Positions 33,499 to 42,732 are shown, counted from the stretch's first letter. The stretch: 45,910 nucleotides of DNA from Gammaproteobacteria bacterium (GCA_004298065.1 SCRL01000049.1:1-45910), one strand, 5' to 3'. Notes: generated from the letters alone by a model not told the origin. A program made the numbers and translations.

Positions 33499-34736
33499 TC
33501 GAGCACGTGCGACACGAGTCCGTCGGCGAGCTTGGGCTCGAACCAGGTGGACTTGGGCGGCATGACCTCGTTGATATCGGCCACCGCCATCATGTCGTGA
33601 ATCGACGTCGGGAACATCGATAACGCCACCGCCATCTCGCCCGAATCCACGCGCCGCTCCAGCTCTTTCAGGCCGCGGATACCGCCGATGAAATCGATGC
33701 GCTTGTCGCGCCGCGGATCGCCGATGCCGAGGACCGGCGCAAGCAGGTGGTCCTGTAACAGGCTCACGTCGAGCCGCTTCACCGGATCGTTCGCCGGCAC
33801 ACGCGCGGGCTGGATCGTCAGTCGGTACCACTGTCCTTTCAGGTACATCCCGAACTCGCCCGCCTTCGCCGGCTTCACCGCGCCGGCTTCCGGCTTCACG
33901 TTGAATGCCTCTTCCAACTTCTTCAAAAATGCCTCGGGCGCAAGCCCATTCAAATCCTTGACCACGCGGTTGTAGTCGAGAATCTGCATCTGGTTGTCGG
34001 GGAAGATCACGGCGAGGAAATAGTTGTACGCCTCTTCGCCCGTGTGTTTCGAATTGGCGGCCTTGCGCGAATTCGCGACGCGCGTGGCAGCGGCCGAACG
34101 GTGATGGCCGTCGGCGACATAGAGTTTGTCGAGCGATTCGAACGCCTCGGTGAGCGCCTTGATCAGCTTGCGGTCGCGCGCGACCCAGAGCGTATGGCGC
34201 ACGCCATCGTCCGCGGTCACGTCCACGTCCGGCTTGCCGCGCGTGACGATCCCGGCCATGGCGTCGATTTTTTCGCTGTGGCGGTAGGTCAGGAACACCG
34301 GCCCGGTCTGGGCGTTGAGCGCGTCGATCTGACGCACACGGTCGTCTTCCTTGTCCGGGCGCGTGAATTCGTGGCGGCGGATGCGGCCGGCTTCATAAGC
34401 CGCGACCGACGCCGCGGCGACGACCCCCACCTGGGTGTGCGAGCCCATTACCAGCCGGTAGAAGTAGTAATAAGGTTCGGCGTCGCGCGCGAGCACGCCC
34501 TCTTTCAACAGGCGATCGAAATTCTCCCGCGCCTTGGCGTACACCGCCGGATTATAGGGATCGGTCGCCGGTGGCAGGTCGATCTCGGCCTTGGAGATGT
34601 GAAGAAACGACCAGGGCTTGCCGGCGGCACGCACCCGCGCCTCCTCGCTCGACAGCACGTCATAGGGCGGCGCGACGACATCGGCGGCGCGGCTCAGCGC
34701 CGGACGCAGGCCGGCAAAGGGACGAATCAGCGACAT
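33495..34736 (-). CDS. DUF1015 family protein
   Basis: A 413-residue cytoplasmic protein of DUF1015, a widespread bacterial family with no proven biochemical role. Landmarks are the N-terminal IRPFAGLRP and DVVAPPYDVLS, the mid-region YVADGHHRSAAA (about residue 208) and FPDNQMQILDYNRVV. In many genomes it sits beside serine-biosynthesis genes, but none are here. It converges with the REC-GGDEF-EAL gene and is divergent from aguA across about 100 bases. Confidence 0.85.
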   Translation of the reverse strand: MSLIRPFAGLRPALSRAADVVAPPYDVLSSEEARVRAAGKPWSFLHISKAEIDLPPATDPYNPAVYAKARENFDRLLKEGVLARDAEPYYYFYRLVMGSHTQVGVVAAASVAAYEAGRIRRHEFTRPDKEDDRVRQIDALNAQTGPVFLTYRHSEKIDAMAGIVTRGKPDVDVTADDGVRHTLWVARDRKLIKALTEAFESLDKLYVADGHHRSAAATRVANSRKAANSKHTGEEAYNYFLAVIFPDNQMQILDYNRVVKDLNGLAPEAFLKKLEEAFNVKPEAGAVKPAKAGEFGMYLKGQWYRLTIQPARVPANDPVKRLDVSLLQDHLLAPVLGIGDPRRDKRIDFIGGIRGLKELERRVDSGEMAVALSMFPTSIHDMMAVADINEVMPPKSTWFEPKLADGLVSHVLD

Positions 34737-34839
34737 GGTGTTGTTCTGGCGATCACGGGAAGGCGCACATTCAAAACCAACCCCGCGCCCGGGTCAAACC
34801 TTTTCGCATGGTATGATGCGCGCCACATCGAGCCCGCCC

Positions 34840-35889
34840 ATGCCGCAAAAATCCTGCCGCACCTACCTTCCGCCCGAGTGGGCGCCGCAAAGCGGCGTCA
34901 TGCTCACTTGGCCGCACGTGCGCAGCGACTGGGCGCCGATCCTGGAGCAGGTCGAGCCGGTATTCGCCGAGATCGTGCGCCAGATCGCGCGCTTCGAGAA
35001 GGCGCTGGTCGTGTGCTACGACGAATCCCACCGCGCGCACGTCGCCGGACGATTGCAGGCCGCGGGCGTGCCGTCCGGCCGGGTTGTGCTCTCACTCGCC
35101 GCTTCGAACGACACCTGGGCGCGCGACCACGGACCGATCGCGGTCCAGTGCCAGGACGAGTTGACGTTGCTTGACTTCGGCTTCAACGGCTGGGGCGGCA
35201 AATACGCCCATGACCTCGACAACGCCATTACGCGCACGATCTGCGGCCAAGGCGTTTTCGGGAGAAACCCGCTACAGACGGTAGACCTGATTCTCGAAGG
35301 CGGCTCCATCGAGGTGGACGGGCAAGGGACGCTGCTCACCACCGAGCGCTGCCTGCTCGCGAGCACGCGCAATCCCCATCGCACGCGCGCACAGATCGAA
35401 AAGCAGCTCGCGGAACTGCTCGGACTCAACCGCTTCCTGTGGCTGAAACACGGCTACCTCACCGGCGACGACACCGACAGTCACATCGACACGCTCGCGC
35501 GTCTGTGCGACGCGCGCACGATCGCCTATGTCGCCTGCGCCGATCCGGCGGATGAGCATTACAAGGAATTGAAGGCAATGGAGGCAGAATTGCAGGCCTT
35601 CCGCGCCGCCGACGGCCGCCCCTACCGGCTGGTGCCGCTCCCGTGGCCGCAGGCGAAGTACGACGACGAAGGCAACCGCATGCCGGCGACGTACGCGAAC
35701 TTTCTCATTATTAATGGTGCGGTGCTGGTGCCCACCTACCGCGATTCCGCCGATGCCGTCGCGCTCGAACGGCTAAAGAGCTGTTTCCCCGACCGCGAGA
35801 TCGTCGGCATCGATTGCCTGCAACTGATCTATCAGCACGGCAGCCTGCATTGCGTGACGATGCAGTTGCCGATGGGCGTTCTTCCTTAA
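34840..35889 (+). CDS. aguA: Agmatine deiminase
   Basis: A 349-residue member of the guanidino-group modifying superfamily, which hydrolyses agmatine to N-carbamoylputrescine and ammonia. Signature segments are NDTWARDHGPI, LILEGGSIEVDGQGTLL, SHIDTLARL and the C-terminal catalytic cysteine in GSLHCVTMQLPMG. The start at 34840 fits the family beginning (YLPPEWAPQSGVMLTWPH). The next enzyme of the same pathway is encoded at 36609 on the same strand, but a small opposite-strand gene and a repeat now separate them. Together they make putrescine from agmatine. Confidence 0.93.
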   Translation: MPQKSCRTYLPPEWAPQSGVMLTWPHVRSDWAPILEQVEPVFAEIVRQIARFEKALVVCYDESHRAHVAGRLQAAGVPSGRVVLSLAASNDTWARDHGPIAVQCQDELTLLDFGFNGWGGKYAHDLDNAITRTICGQGVFGRNPLQTVDLILEGGSIEVDGQGTLLTTERCLLASTRNPHRTRAQIEKQLAELLGLNRFLWLKHGYLTGDDTDSHIDTLARLCDARTIAYVACADPADEHYKELKAMEAELQAFRAADGRPYRLVPLPWPQAKYDDEGNRMPATYANFLIINGAVLVPTYRDSADAVALERLKSCFPDREIVGIDCLQLIYQHGSLHCVTMQLPMGVLP

Positions 35890-36048
35890 ATTAAAAAAAC
35901 TGCGGTGGCTTCACCGGGCCACGTATGGCGCCGAGTGGCACAAGTCTTTGCTTGCCCCGTCCCTCTTGAGACGGCCGGGTGTGGTAGTGCTGCTGTGCCG
36001 GCGTAACGGCCGGGCACGGCCAAATGGGTGTATACGTGCTTTCTCTTG

Positions 36049-36114
36049 GTAACTTCTCTTTGCACGAGCAAAGAGAAGTCACCCGGGGGTGCAGGGGGCG
36101 GAGCGCCCCGCGGT
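36049..36114. repeat. Dispersed repeat with hairpin, copy 1
   Basis: A hairpin GTAACTTCTCTTTG (36049-36062), a six-base loop, CAAAGAGAAGTCAC (36069-36082) is followed by a GC-rich stretch. Positions 36077-36114 are exactly repeated, in inverted orientation, at 45723-45760. The stem sequence differs between copies but the fold is kept. Similar elements are frequent in gammaproteobacterial genomes. The 35890-36048 part of this gap has no gene. Confidence 0.8.
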
Positions 36115-36153
36115 GTTTATTACAACTGTCGCCGCAGGCGACATAAACAAAAA

Positions 36154-36179
36154 CGGGAAGGCCCTTCCGGACCTTCCCG
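36154..36179 (-). terminator. Rho-independent terminator of the lysine-rich protein gene
   Basis: On the minus strand CGGGAAGG, a ten-base loop, CCTTCCCG is followed by TTTTTGTTT, giving an 8-bp GC-rich stem with a U-tract 22 bases after the gene's stop. Confidence 0.85.
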
Positions 36180-36200
36180 CCTATATCTGCAAACGGCGAT

Positions 36201-36503
36201 TTACTTCTTGTCCTTGCCTTTCGCCTCGCCCTTGCCCTTCTCGTCGCCCTTGGCCTTGCCGCCCTTCGCCTCGATGCTGGTCGCGGTCATCTTGTACTCG
36301 ACCGTCACCTTGTCGCCCTTCTTCACGTCGGCGCCGCCCTTGGTGCCGGCGTCGCGCGCGATCTCCCACTTCTCCTTGCCCTTCTCGACGGTGATCGAGG
36401 TCGGCGACACGTCCACGACCGGGCCGGTCACCTGATAGGTCTTACCCGCGAAGGCCGGGGCCGCCAGCAGCAGCGCTGCCATAAAACCGACTGTACGTTT
36501 CAT
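36201..36503 (-). CDS. Small exported protein with lysine/glycine-rich tail
   Basis: A 100-residue protein with a signal peptide (MKRTVGFMAALLLAAPAFAG, cleavage after residue 19). A short beta-rich domain (about 22-78; TYQVTGPVVDVSPTSITVEKG...VTVEYK) resembles OB-like small periplasmic domains. The tail (about 79-100) is built from Gly/Lys/Glu repeats (KGDEKGKGEAKGKDKK). It may bind anions or nucleic acid at the cell surface, but this is speculative. It sits on the opposite strand between aguA and aguB and has its own terminator, so it looks like an insertion into the putrescine operon. Confidence 0.75.
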   Translation of the reverse strand: MKRTVGFMAALLLAAPAFAGKTYQVTGPVVDVSPTSITVEKGKEKWEIARDAGTKGGADVKKGDKVTVEYKMTATSIEAKGGKAKGDEKGKGEAKGKDKK

Positions 36504-36608
36504 GCAATGCTCCGAATGAGGATTGTCTGGAGGCGCAAACGATAAAAATGCCGTGCGCGCCCGTCAAGCCCGGGGCCGGAAAGCAGGATCGTGCTACCAT
36601 TGCCCGCC

Positions 36609-37496
36609 ATGAAAAACCCGCTCACCGTCGGCCTCGTGCAGCAATCGTGCACCGAGGACCGGCGCGCCAACCTCGACGCCTCCATTGCCGGCATCCGTGA
36701 GGCCGCCGCCCGCGGCGCCGAACTGGTGCTGCTGCAGGAGCTGCACACCGGCGTGTACTTCTGCCAGAACGAGGATGTGAAGCGGTTTGACCAGGCCGAA
36801 CCCATCCCCGGCCCCACGACGGAAGAACTTGGGGAGCTGGCGAAGGAGCTCCATATCGTCATCGTCGGTTCGCTGTTCGAGCGCCGCGCGCCGGGCGTGT
36901 ACCACAACACCGCCGTGGCGCTCGAACGCGACGGTTCGCTCGCCGGCATCTACCGCAAGATGCACATCCCGCACGATCCCGGTTTCGAGGAAAAATTCTA
37001 TTTCACACCCGGCGACCTCGGCTTCGCGCCGATCGCGACCTCGGCCGGCGTGCTCGGCGTGCTCGTGTGCTGGGACCAGTGGTACCCCGAGGCCGCGCGC
37101 GCGATGGCGCTGCACGGCGCGAGCCTGCTGCTCTACCCCACCGCCATCGGCTGGGACCCGACCGACGACGACGCCGAAAAAACCCGCCAGCGCGAGGCCT
37201 GGATGACCATCCAGCGCGCGCACGCGGTCGCCAACGGCATGCCGGTGGTGGTGTGCAACCGCGTCGGCCTTGAGCCCGATCCACACGGGCGCACCGCTGG
37301 CATCCAGTTCTGGGGCTCAAGCTTCATCGCCGGCCCGCAGGGCGAGATACTGGCCGAGGCCCCGACCGACCGCCCGGCGGTGCTGGTGGCCGAGATCGAC
37401 CGCGCGCGCAGCGAGAACGTACGCCGCATCTGGCCGTTTTTCCGCGACCGGCGCATCGACGCGTATCACGACCTGCTGAAGCGCTACGGCAAATAG
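36609..37496 (+). CDS. aguB: N-carbamoylputrescine amidase
   Basis: A 295-residue nitrilase-superfamily enzyme that releases putrescine from N-carbamoylputrescine. The catalytic triad is Glu in LVLLQELHTGVYF, Lys in IYRKMHIPHDPGF and Cys in GVLVCWDQWYPE, with the AguB-type C-terminal SSFIAGPQGEIL. The ATG at 36609 matches the family start (MKNPLTVGLVQ); a GTG at 36591 is less likely. The upstream aguA gene supplies its substrate. The RNA methyltransferase gene starts two bases downstream. Confidence 0.93.
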   Translation: MKNPLTVGLVQQSCTEDRRANLDASIAGIREAAARGAELVLLQELHTGVYFCQNEDVKRFDQAEPIPGPTTEELGELAKELHIVIVGSLFERRAPGVYHNTAVALERDGSLAGIYRKMHIPHDPGFEEKFYFTPGDLGFAPIATSAGVLGVLVCWDQWYPEAARAMALHGASLLLYPTAIGWDPTDDDAEKTRQREAWMTIQRAHAVANGMPVVVCNRVGLEPDPHGRTAGIQFWGSSFIAGPQGEILAEAPTDRPAVLVAEIDRARSENVRRIWPFFRDRRIDAYHDLLKRYGK

Positions 37497-37498
37497 TA

Positions 37499-38752
37499 GT
37501 GCCTCACCCCTCCCACTTTCAGCTCGCGGCCAGGCTGCTGGGCGATATCCTCACCGGCACCTTGCCGGCGGACGCGCAGATGGACCGCTGTTTCCGCGCG
37601 CACAGGGAAATGGGCGTGCGCGATCGCGGCTTCGTCGCCGAGACGGTGTATGCCTGCCTGCGCGAAATGCGGGTGCTGGAATACCTCACCGCGAAACCAA
37701 AACCCTCGACGTTCGACCTGGTTGCGGCCCACCTCGTCACGCAGGGCTATAGCGGACGGGCACTCGAAGAACTGGGATACCGCGGCGACGCGCGCGGCCT
37801 GGCGGAACGCGTGCGCGGTCTCGATCGCGCCTCGTTGCCCTTCGCGGTGCGCGCCAACCTGCCCGACTGGCTCGCCGAACGCCTGCGCGCGCAATTTGGC
37901 GATGACGAAACGCTGGCCCTCGCCGACGCGTTGAACCGGCCGGCGCCGCTCGATCTGCGCACGAACAGCCTCAAGGCCGAACGCAATGAGGTGCGCGCGC
38001 GTCTCGCGCAGGAAGGCCACCCGACCGAACCCACGCCGTACTCGCCCATCGGCCTGCGGCGCGCCGAGCGCGCCTCGCTGTTCAACACGCAGAGCTTCAA
38101 GGACGGGTTGTTCGAGGTGCAGGATGAAGGCAGCCAGCTGCTGTCGTACCTGCTCGAACCGAAACGCCACGAAATGGTGGTGGACTTCTGCGCCGGCGCC
38201 GGCGGCAAAACACTGCACCTCGGTGCGCTCATGGCCAACACCGGCACGGCGTACGCCTTCGACGTGTCGTCGCGGCGCCTGGAGAAACTCACGCCGCGCC
38301 TGCGACGCGCCGGGCTGGGCAACGTGCGCGCCGTCGCCATCGCGCACGAGCGCGACGACCGCGTGCAGCGGCTGCGCGGCAAGATCGACCGCGTGCTGGT
38401 GGACGCGCCCTGCTCCGGGACCGGCACGCTGCGGCGCAATCCAGATATCAAGTGGCGCAACATCGATCTCGCGGCGCTGGTCGAGGCGCAGACGCGCATC
38501 CTCGATGAAGCGGCGAAACTGGTGAAACCGGGCGGGCGGCTGGTCTATGCCACGTGCAGTTTGCTACAGGAGGAAAACGACGACGTGGTCGCGGCGTTTC
38601 TGGGCGGCCACGGCGACTTCCACATCGTGCCGATCGGGGAGATTCTCGCGCGCCGGCACATCCCGCTGGAGATGCCCGGCGATGCCCTGCGGCTGCTGCC
38701 GCACAGGCATCACACCGACGGCTTTTATGCCGTCGCGCTGGAGCGTTCCTGA
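37499..38752 (+). CDS. RsmB/Sun-family RNA cytosine-5 methyltransferase
   Basis: A 417-residue protein with an RsmB-like N-terminal helical domain (about 1-140) and a Rossmann methyltransferase domain. VDFCAGAGGKTLHL is motif I. The two cysteines of m5C RNA methyltransferases are in VDAPCSGTGTLRRNPD (motif IV) and VYATCSLLQEEN (motif VI). RsmB methylates C967 of 16S rRNA; this protein is a member or close relative, but the exact target base is not proven. GTG start at 37499. Its last 28 bases overlap the convergent GGDEF-HD-GYP gene. Confidence 0.87.
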   Translation: MPHPSHFQLAARLLGDILTGTLPADAQMDRCFRAHREMGVRDRGFVAETVYACLREMRVLEYLTAKPKPSTFDLVAAHLVTQGYSGRALEELGYRGDARGLAERVRGLDRASLPFAVRANLPDWLAERLRAQFGDDETLALADALNRPAPLDLRTNSLKAERNEVRARLAQEGHPTEPTPYSPIGLRRAERASLFNTQSFKDGLFEVQDEGSQLLSYLLEPKRHEMVVDFCAGAGGKTLHLGALMANTGTAYAFDVSSRRLEKLTPRLRRAGLGNVRAVAIAHERDDRVQRLRGKIDRVLVDAPCSGTGTLRRNPDIKWRNIDLAALVEAQTRILDEAAKLVKPGGRLVYATCSLLQEENDDVVAAFLGGHGDFHIVPIGEILARRHIPLEMPGDALRLLPHRHHTDGFYAVALERS

Positions 38753-41103
38753 GGCTTGTCCGGCGACGTTTTTTCCAGCGCCTGAACGAACGCCTTCACA
38801 ATCGCCGGATCGAACTGGGTGCCGGCCCCGGCGTTTAGCGCCGCCACGGCGTTCTCGCGCGTCCCGGCACGGTGCCCCGGCCAGTCCGCGACCATCGAGG
38901 CGTAGGCGTCGGCCACCGCCAAGGCGCGCGCCAGATACGGCGTTTCCTCACCCCCAAGACCGGTGGGATAGCCACCACCGTCGAAGCGTTCGTGATGATG
39001 ACGCACAATAGAGGCGACATGTTTGAGCGCCGGCACCTGCTCCAGCATATCGGCCCCGGCGGCAGGATGCTGCCGGATGAACGCCCAATCCTCGGATGAA
39101 AGACCTTCGTGCTTGCTCAACACCGCGTCCGGAATCGTCACCATGCCGATGTCGTGCAGCTGGCTGGCGAGCTGCAGCGCCTCCCGGTCCGCGGCGGACA
39201 AGTCCAGCACGTCCGCAAGCCACTGTGCGGCCTGTTCCACCTCACGAACGTGGTGACGATAAAACCCGGCCTTGGTGGCGATGGCCGTCACGATGGGCTC
39301 GATATTGGCGAGGGTATCGCGCAACAACGCGGCAATCCGGTTCGGGTCCCGCTCCAGTTCGGCCTTGAGTGTCTCGTCATAGAGCACGACACGGTTGCGT
39401 CCGCTCTCCTTGGCGACGTACAGCGCCTGATCGGCGTGGCGCGACAGCTCCTCGATGTTGTCACCGCATATCGGGTAGGTGGCGATGCCGATGCTGGCGG
39501 TCACGCGGATCGCACTGCCGTTCGGCAACGGGCAGCGTGAGGCGGCGATGGCGTTGCGGATGCGCTCGGCCACGAGCCTGGCCCCGGGGCCCTCGGTTTC
39601 CGGAAGGATGAAAATGAATTCCTCGCCGCCGTAGCGGGCGGCGAAATCCACCTCGCGGACCTGGCCGAGCAGGATGCCGCCGAGGTGCCGGAGCACGGCG
39701 TCGCCGCCATCGTGACCGTGCTGGTCGTTGATGCGCTTGAAATGGTCGATATCCAGCATCATGAGCGAAAAGCCCTTGCCGTAGCGCCGCGCACGTTCGA
39801 TCTCCTCCGCGATACGCACATCAAACTGGCGACGGTTAGGGAGCCCGGTCAGCGCGTCGGTGACCGACTGCTCCACGGCGGCGGCATAGAGACGCGCGTT
39901 CTCGATCGCGCTCGCCGCCAGATGGGAGAACGTGGAAAGCTGCTGGATTTCGTCATCCGTAAAGGAATCGCGGTCGGCAAGGTAGAAATAGATCACGCCG
40001 AGACGGGTGGCATGGCTCATCAGCGGCAGGCAGATGAAGCCGCGGATGCCCTCCTCGCGCGCCAGCTGGCTGAGTTTGTGCCGGTTTTTAGGCCTGTCGT
40101 TGCTGAGAACGTAGCTGCCGGTGGAGAAAACCTGGTCGGCCAAACCGCCGGCGCGAAAGGCCATATTGCGCACAAAGCGCCCGGATAACCCGGCCGTCAC
40201 CTGGCCGTAGAAGCGGTTTTGTGGCGCGTCATAAAAGACGACGCACGACGCCCTGGCGCCGCTCATGTCCCGGCCGTAGCGCATGATCCGGTCAAGCACT
40301 TCGTCGGCGCTCAACGAAGACGTGATGGTGGCAGCCACTTCGTTATAGGCCGTCAGCCGGCGCGTCTTCTCCTCAATCGCCGCCGCCATGCGATTGAAGG
40401 TTTCGGCCAGCACGCCGAGCTCGTCGCGCGAGGGCACCGTCACGCGCCGGTCGTAGGCACCGGCGGCAATCGCCTGGGCCGCCTCGATATTCCGATGCAG
40501 CAGCCGGATCACAAAACGGTAAATCAGGAAGAGACTCAGCGCGATCAGTGCGATGTATGTCGCGAGCACGAAGAAGTTAAGCGTGGTGAGCAGCGCGGCC
40601 TCGGATTGCGTGTGCTGCTCGAGGATGGTGACTGCCCGGTCCAGGCGCTCCAGGTGAGTCCTGACTCTGGCCTGGTAGCGCGCGAGCAAGGCAAGCGCGG
40701 ACGCGGGGCGTGAAGGGTCGACGCTGTTTAATAGCGGCAACAGCTCCTGTCGCCAAACCGTGTGCACGGCGGCAGCTTCGACCAGCTGCGCCCGGTGAAC
40801 CTCCCGGTTCGAGGCGCCCAGAAACGCAATGAAACGTTCGGAGAAGGCAGTGTAATCGGCCAGCAGTGCCTCGTACCGCGCACGCTCTTCCCGGCCCCAG
40901 GATCCGGCGTTCACGGCGTTGCGCGCGATGTCCGCCAGCAGCAGGACACGAAATCGCTGCTTGCCGGCTTCGTTGATCAGGCTGCTCTCTTCGCCCAGGT
41001 GGCTGACGCCTACGATGCCGAACAACAGCTGCCCGACCTGCAATATCACAAAAACCGCCATCAGCGGCAGAAATTTCCACAGCAGGGAGCGAGGGGCTTT
41101 CAT
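38725..41103 (-). CDS. Membrane GAF-GGDEF-HD-GYP cyclic-di-GMP enzyme
   Basis: A 792-residue inner-membrane protein. TM1 is about 9-33. A four-helix sensor domain of the PilJ/NarX type contains NEAGKQRFR. TM2 is about 173-195, followed by HAMP (about 196-248), GAF (about 262-405) and GGDEF (about 412-570), which has active-site ARYGGEEFIF and an RxxD inhibitory site (REVD). HD-GYP (about 590-770) has HDIGM, HHHERFDGGGYP and related metal ligands. It therefore carries apparently intact machinery both to make and to degrade cyclic-di-GMP, and the inhibitory site suggests product control. It is the downstream gene of a likely pair with dedA (43 bases apart). Confidence 0.9.
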   Translation of the reverse strand: MKAPRSLLWKFLPLMAVFVILQVGQLLFGIVGVSHLGEESSLINEAGKQRFRVLLLADIARNAVNAGSWGREERARYEALLADYTAFSERFIAFLGASNREVHRAQLVEAAAVHTVWRQELLPLLNSVDPSRPASALALLARYQARVRTHLERLDRAVTILEQHTQSEAALLTTLNFFVLATYIALIALSLFLIYRFVIRLLHRNIEAAQAIAAGAYDRRVTVPSRDELGVLAETFNRMAAAIEEKTRRLTAYNEVAATITSSLSADEVLDRIMRYGRDMSGARASCVVFYDAPQNRFYGQVTAGLSGRFVRNMAFRAGGLADQVFSTGSYVLSNDRPKNRHKLSQLAREEGIRGFICLPLMSHATRLGVIYFYLADRDSFTDDEIQQLSTFSHLAASAIENARLYAAAVEQSVTDALTGLPNRRQFDVRIAEEIERARRYGKGFSLMMLDIDHFKRINDQHGHDGGDAVLRHLGGILLGQVREVDFAARYGGEEFIFILPETEGPGARLVAERIRNAIAASRCPLPNGSAIRVTASIGIATYPICGDNIEELSRHADQALYVAKESGRNRVVLYDETLKAELERDPNRIAALLRDTLANIEPIVTAIATKAGFYRHHVREVEQAAQWLADVLDLSAADREALQLASQLHDIGMVTIPDAVLSKHEGLSSEDWAFIRQHPAAGADMLEQVPALKHVASIVRHHHERFDGGGYPTGLGGEETPYLARALAVADAYASMVADWPGHRAGTRENAVAALNAGAGTQFDPAIVKAFVQALEKTSPDKPQERSSATA

Positions 41104-41146
41104 GGAAAGGAAGCCGGCAATGTCCGGTCAGTGCACGCTGCAATTG

Positions 41147-41728
41147 CTATTTGAGCCCGTGCTGGCGCGCCTTGCGCCGGTGGAGAATTAGCGTCGTCAG
41201 CCAGATGGCGATACCGACCAGCACCAATCCGCCAAGCAGGTAGAGCCCGTAGCGCTTGAAGTCCTCGATGAAGAGCTGCGACGCCGCCTCACCCAATCCG
41301 TAACCGACGTAGGCAAAAATGATGGCCCAGGCAATGGCGCCGATCAGGTTGAGAGTGAAGAAACGCAGCCGCGGGATGTGCGCCGAGCCGACCACAAACG
41401 GCGTAACGTTGCGCAAACCGTAGTAGAAGCGGAACGTGAGGATGAGCCAGTACTGGTGCTTGTGCAGGTGCTTGTACACCTTCTGCGCGCCCTCCTGCCA
41501 CGACAATCGCTTGGCGATGATTCGCGGCCCCCAGTGCCGGCCGATGTAGTACCAGAGCTGGTCGCCGGAGAAGCTGCCGGCCACGGCGGTCGCGATCACC
41601 CAGTGCAGTTCGAGGTAGCCGAGGTGCGCGGCCACGCCGGCGAGAATCACGATGGTCTCGCCTTCGATGAAAGTGACTATCAGGATCGCGAGATAGCCGT
41701 AATCTGCGATGAGCTGCTCAAGCGACAT
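41147..41728 (-). CDS. DedA-family membrane protein
   Basis: A 193-residue inner-membrane protein with about five hydrophobic segments. FIEGETIVILAG, the charged YIGRHWGPR, and TFRFYYGLRNVTPFVVGSA are hallmark DedA motifs. DedA proteins are lipid scramblases/flippases linked to membrane potential, cell division and resistance to stress; several members transport undecaprenyl phosphate. The exact substrate cannot be assigned. It lies upstream of the cyclic-di-GMP enzyme on the same strand. Confidence 0.87.
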   Translation of the reverse strand: MSLEQLIADYGYLAILIVTFIEGETIVILAGVAAHLGYLELHWVIATAVAGSFSGDQLWYYIGRHWGPRIIAKRLSWQEGAQKVYKHLHKHQYWLILTFRFYYGLRNVTPFVVGSAHIPRLRFFTLNLIGAIAWAIIFAYVGYGLGEAASQLFIEDFKRYGLYLLGGLVLVGIAIWLTTLILHRRKARQHGLK

Positions 41729-41804
41729 GCGTTACATCCACCGGAAATAAAAGTTTTTCCTATTGCCGCTGCGCAGCATACACGCCATTTCTAAAAACAA
41801 AAAA

Positions 41805-41825
41805 AGCCCCGTGCGCGACGGGGCT
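41805..41825 (-). terminator. Rho-independent terminator of the cold-shock gene
   Basis: On the minus strand AGCCCCGT, a five-base loop, ACGGGGCT is followed by TTTTTTTGTTTTT. It lies about 78 bases after the csp stop and upstream of dedA, separating the two transcripts. Confidence 0.85.
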
Positions 41826-41902
41826 CCTATTGAATCGGCACATATTGCGCGGCGTGACGCCGGCTTCCCGAAAATTTAGAAAGATTATTGGGTGGCGGCG
41901 TA

Positions 41903-42106
41903 TCAGCGCGGTACCACGCGCGTCGCCTGCCTTCCCTTGGGTCCCTGGGTATGTTCGAACTCCACGCTCTGCCCTTCGGTGAGCGTCTTATACCCATCGG
42001 CCTCGATTGTGGAAAAGTGAACGAACACATCCTCCCCGCCGTCGGTTGGGACAATAAAGCCATATCCCTTGGCGTTGTTGAACCACTTTACAGTACCAGA
42101 TTGCAT
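41903..42106 (-). CDS. csp: Cold-shock-domain protein
   Basis: A 67-residue cold-shock protein, an RNA/DNA-binding OB-fold chaperone. RNP1 is KGYGFIVP and RNP2 is [23 protein letters not shown] is the canonical start. The ATG at 42106 follows GAGGAG; the longer frame to 42223 is probably 5' leader, which in this family often folds and senses temperature. Nothing in the gene distinguishes cold-induced from constitutive members. Confidence 0.93.
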   Translation of the reverse strand: MQSGTVKWFNNAKGYGFIVPTDGGEDVFVHFSTIEADGYKTLTEGQSVEFEHTQGPKGRQATRVVPR

Positions 42107-42283
42107 ACAGGCTCCTCGTTTTCTTGTCTCTGCATCAATACCGCCGCGTCGTGCGCGGCGGCGCGAACATCCTAACGTGAACTCCCCGAATAAAACAATC
42201 AACGCGCCCGGGGAAGGCGGCAAGGGGTGTGCCAGAAATGTGCATCAAACCGGGGCGAATTCGGACATTTAGGGTGGACCCGC

Positions 42284-42649
42284 TCAGTATTCCGGGCGTG
42301 CGGTGCGCCGGCGCTTGAGCGCCGAGTGCCGTTTCTTGGATTCGAGGCGCCGCGCCTTGGCCGCCCGCGAGGGCTTGGTCGCCTTGCGCGGCTTGGGGCG
42401 GCGGTTGAGCTGGCGCAGACGGTCGGTCAGGCGCTCGAAGGCAATCTCGCGATTGCGCGCCTGGGAACGGGTGCCGGACGCGGTCACCGCCACCCCGGAA
42501 GGCAGGTGTGTCAGGCGCACGGCCGACTCGGTCTTGTGCAGGTGCTGGCCACCCGGCCCGCTGGCGCGGAAGGTCTCGACCCGCACCTGTCGCTCCAGCA
42601 GCGTGCGTGCGAGGTCGTATGGCGGCCCCGAATGCGAAGAATGCTCCAT
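42284..42649 (-). CDS. ArfB/YaeJ-like peptide chain release factor protein
   Basis: A 121-residue single-domain release factor with the GGQ motif in FRASGPGGQHLHKTESAVRL (about residues 27-46), the peptidyl-tRNA hydrolysis site. The highly basic C-terminal tail (about 80-121; KPRKATKPSRAAKARRL) resembles the ArfB tail that enters the empty mRNA channel of stalled ribosomes. It lacks the codon-recognition domain of RF1/RF2, so a ribosome rescue role is likely. It differs enough from E. coli ArfB that I leave the symbol blank. The start at 42649 follows GGGGAG. It is divergent from the DAHP synthase gene. Confidence 0.83.
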   Translation of the reverse strand: MEHSSHSGPPYDLARTLLERQVRVETFRASGPGGQHLHKTESAVRLTHLPSGVAVTASGTRSQARNREIAFERLTDRLRQLNRRPKPRKATKPSRAAKARRLESKKRHSALKRRRTARPEY

Positions 42650-42718
42650 TTTTTTCTCCCCTGACGTGCCTTTCGGCTCCGGCTTGCCTAAAATACGCGC
42701 CCTCAGGCGCAGCGAAAG

Positions 42719-42732
42719 TATATATATATATA
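42719..42732. repeat. (TA)7 tract before the DAHP synthase start
   Basis: Seven TA units directly precede the Shine-Dalgarno AAGGA (42732-42736) of the gene at 42744. Upstream, a TAAAAT -10 candidate (42689-42694) and a GCGCC-CTCA-GGCGC hairpin (42697-42710) would place the tract in the 5' leader. Dinucleotide tracts can slip in length and change spacing. Confidence 0.7.
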
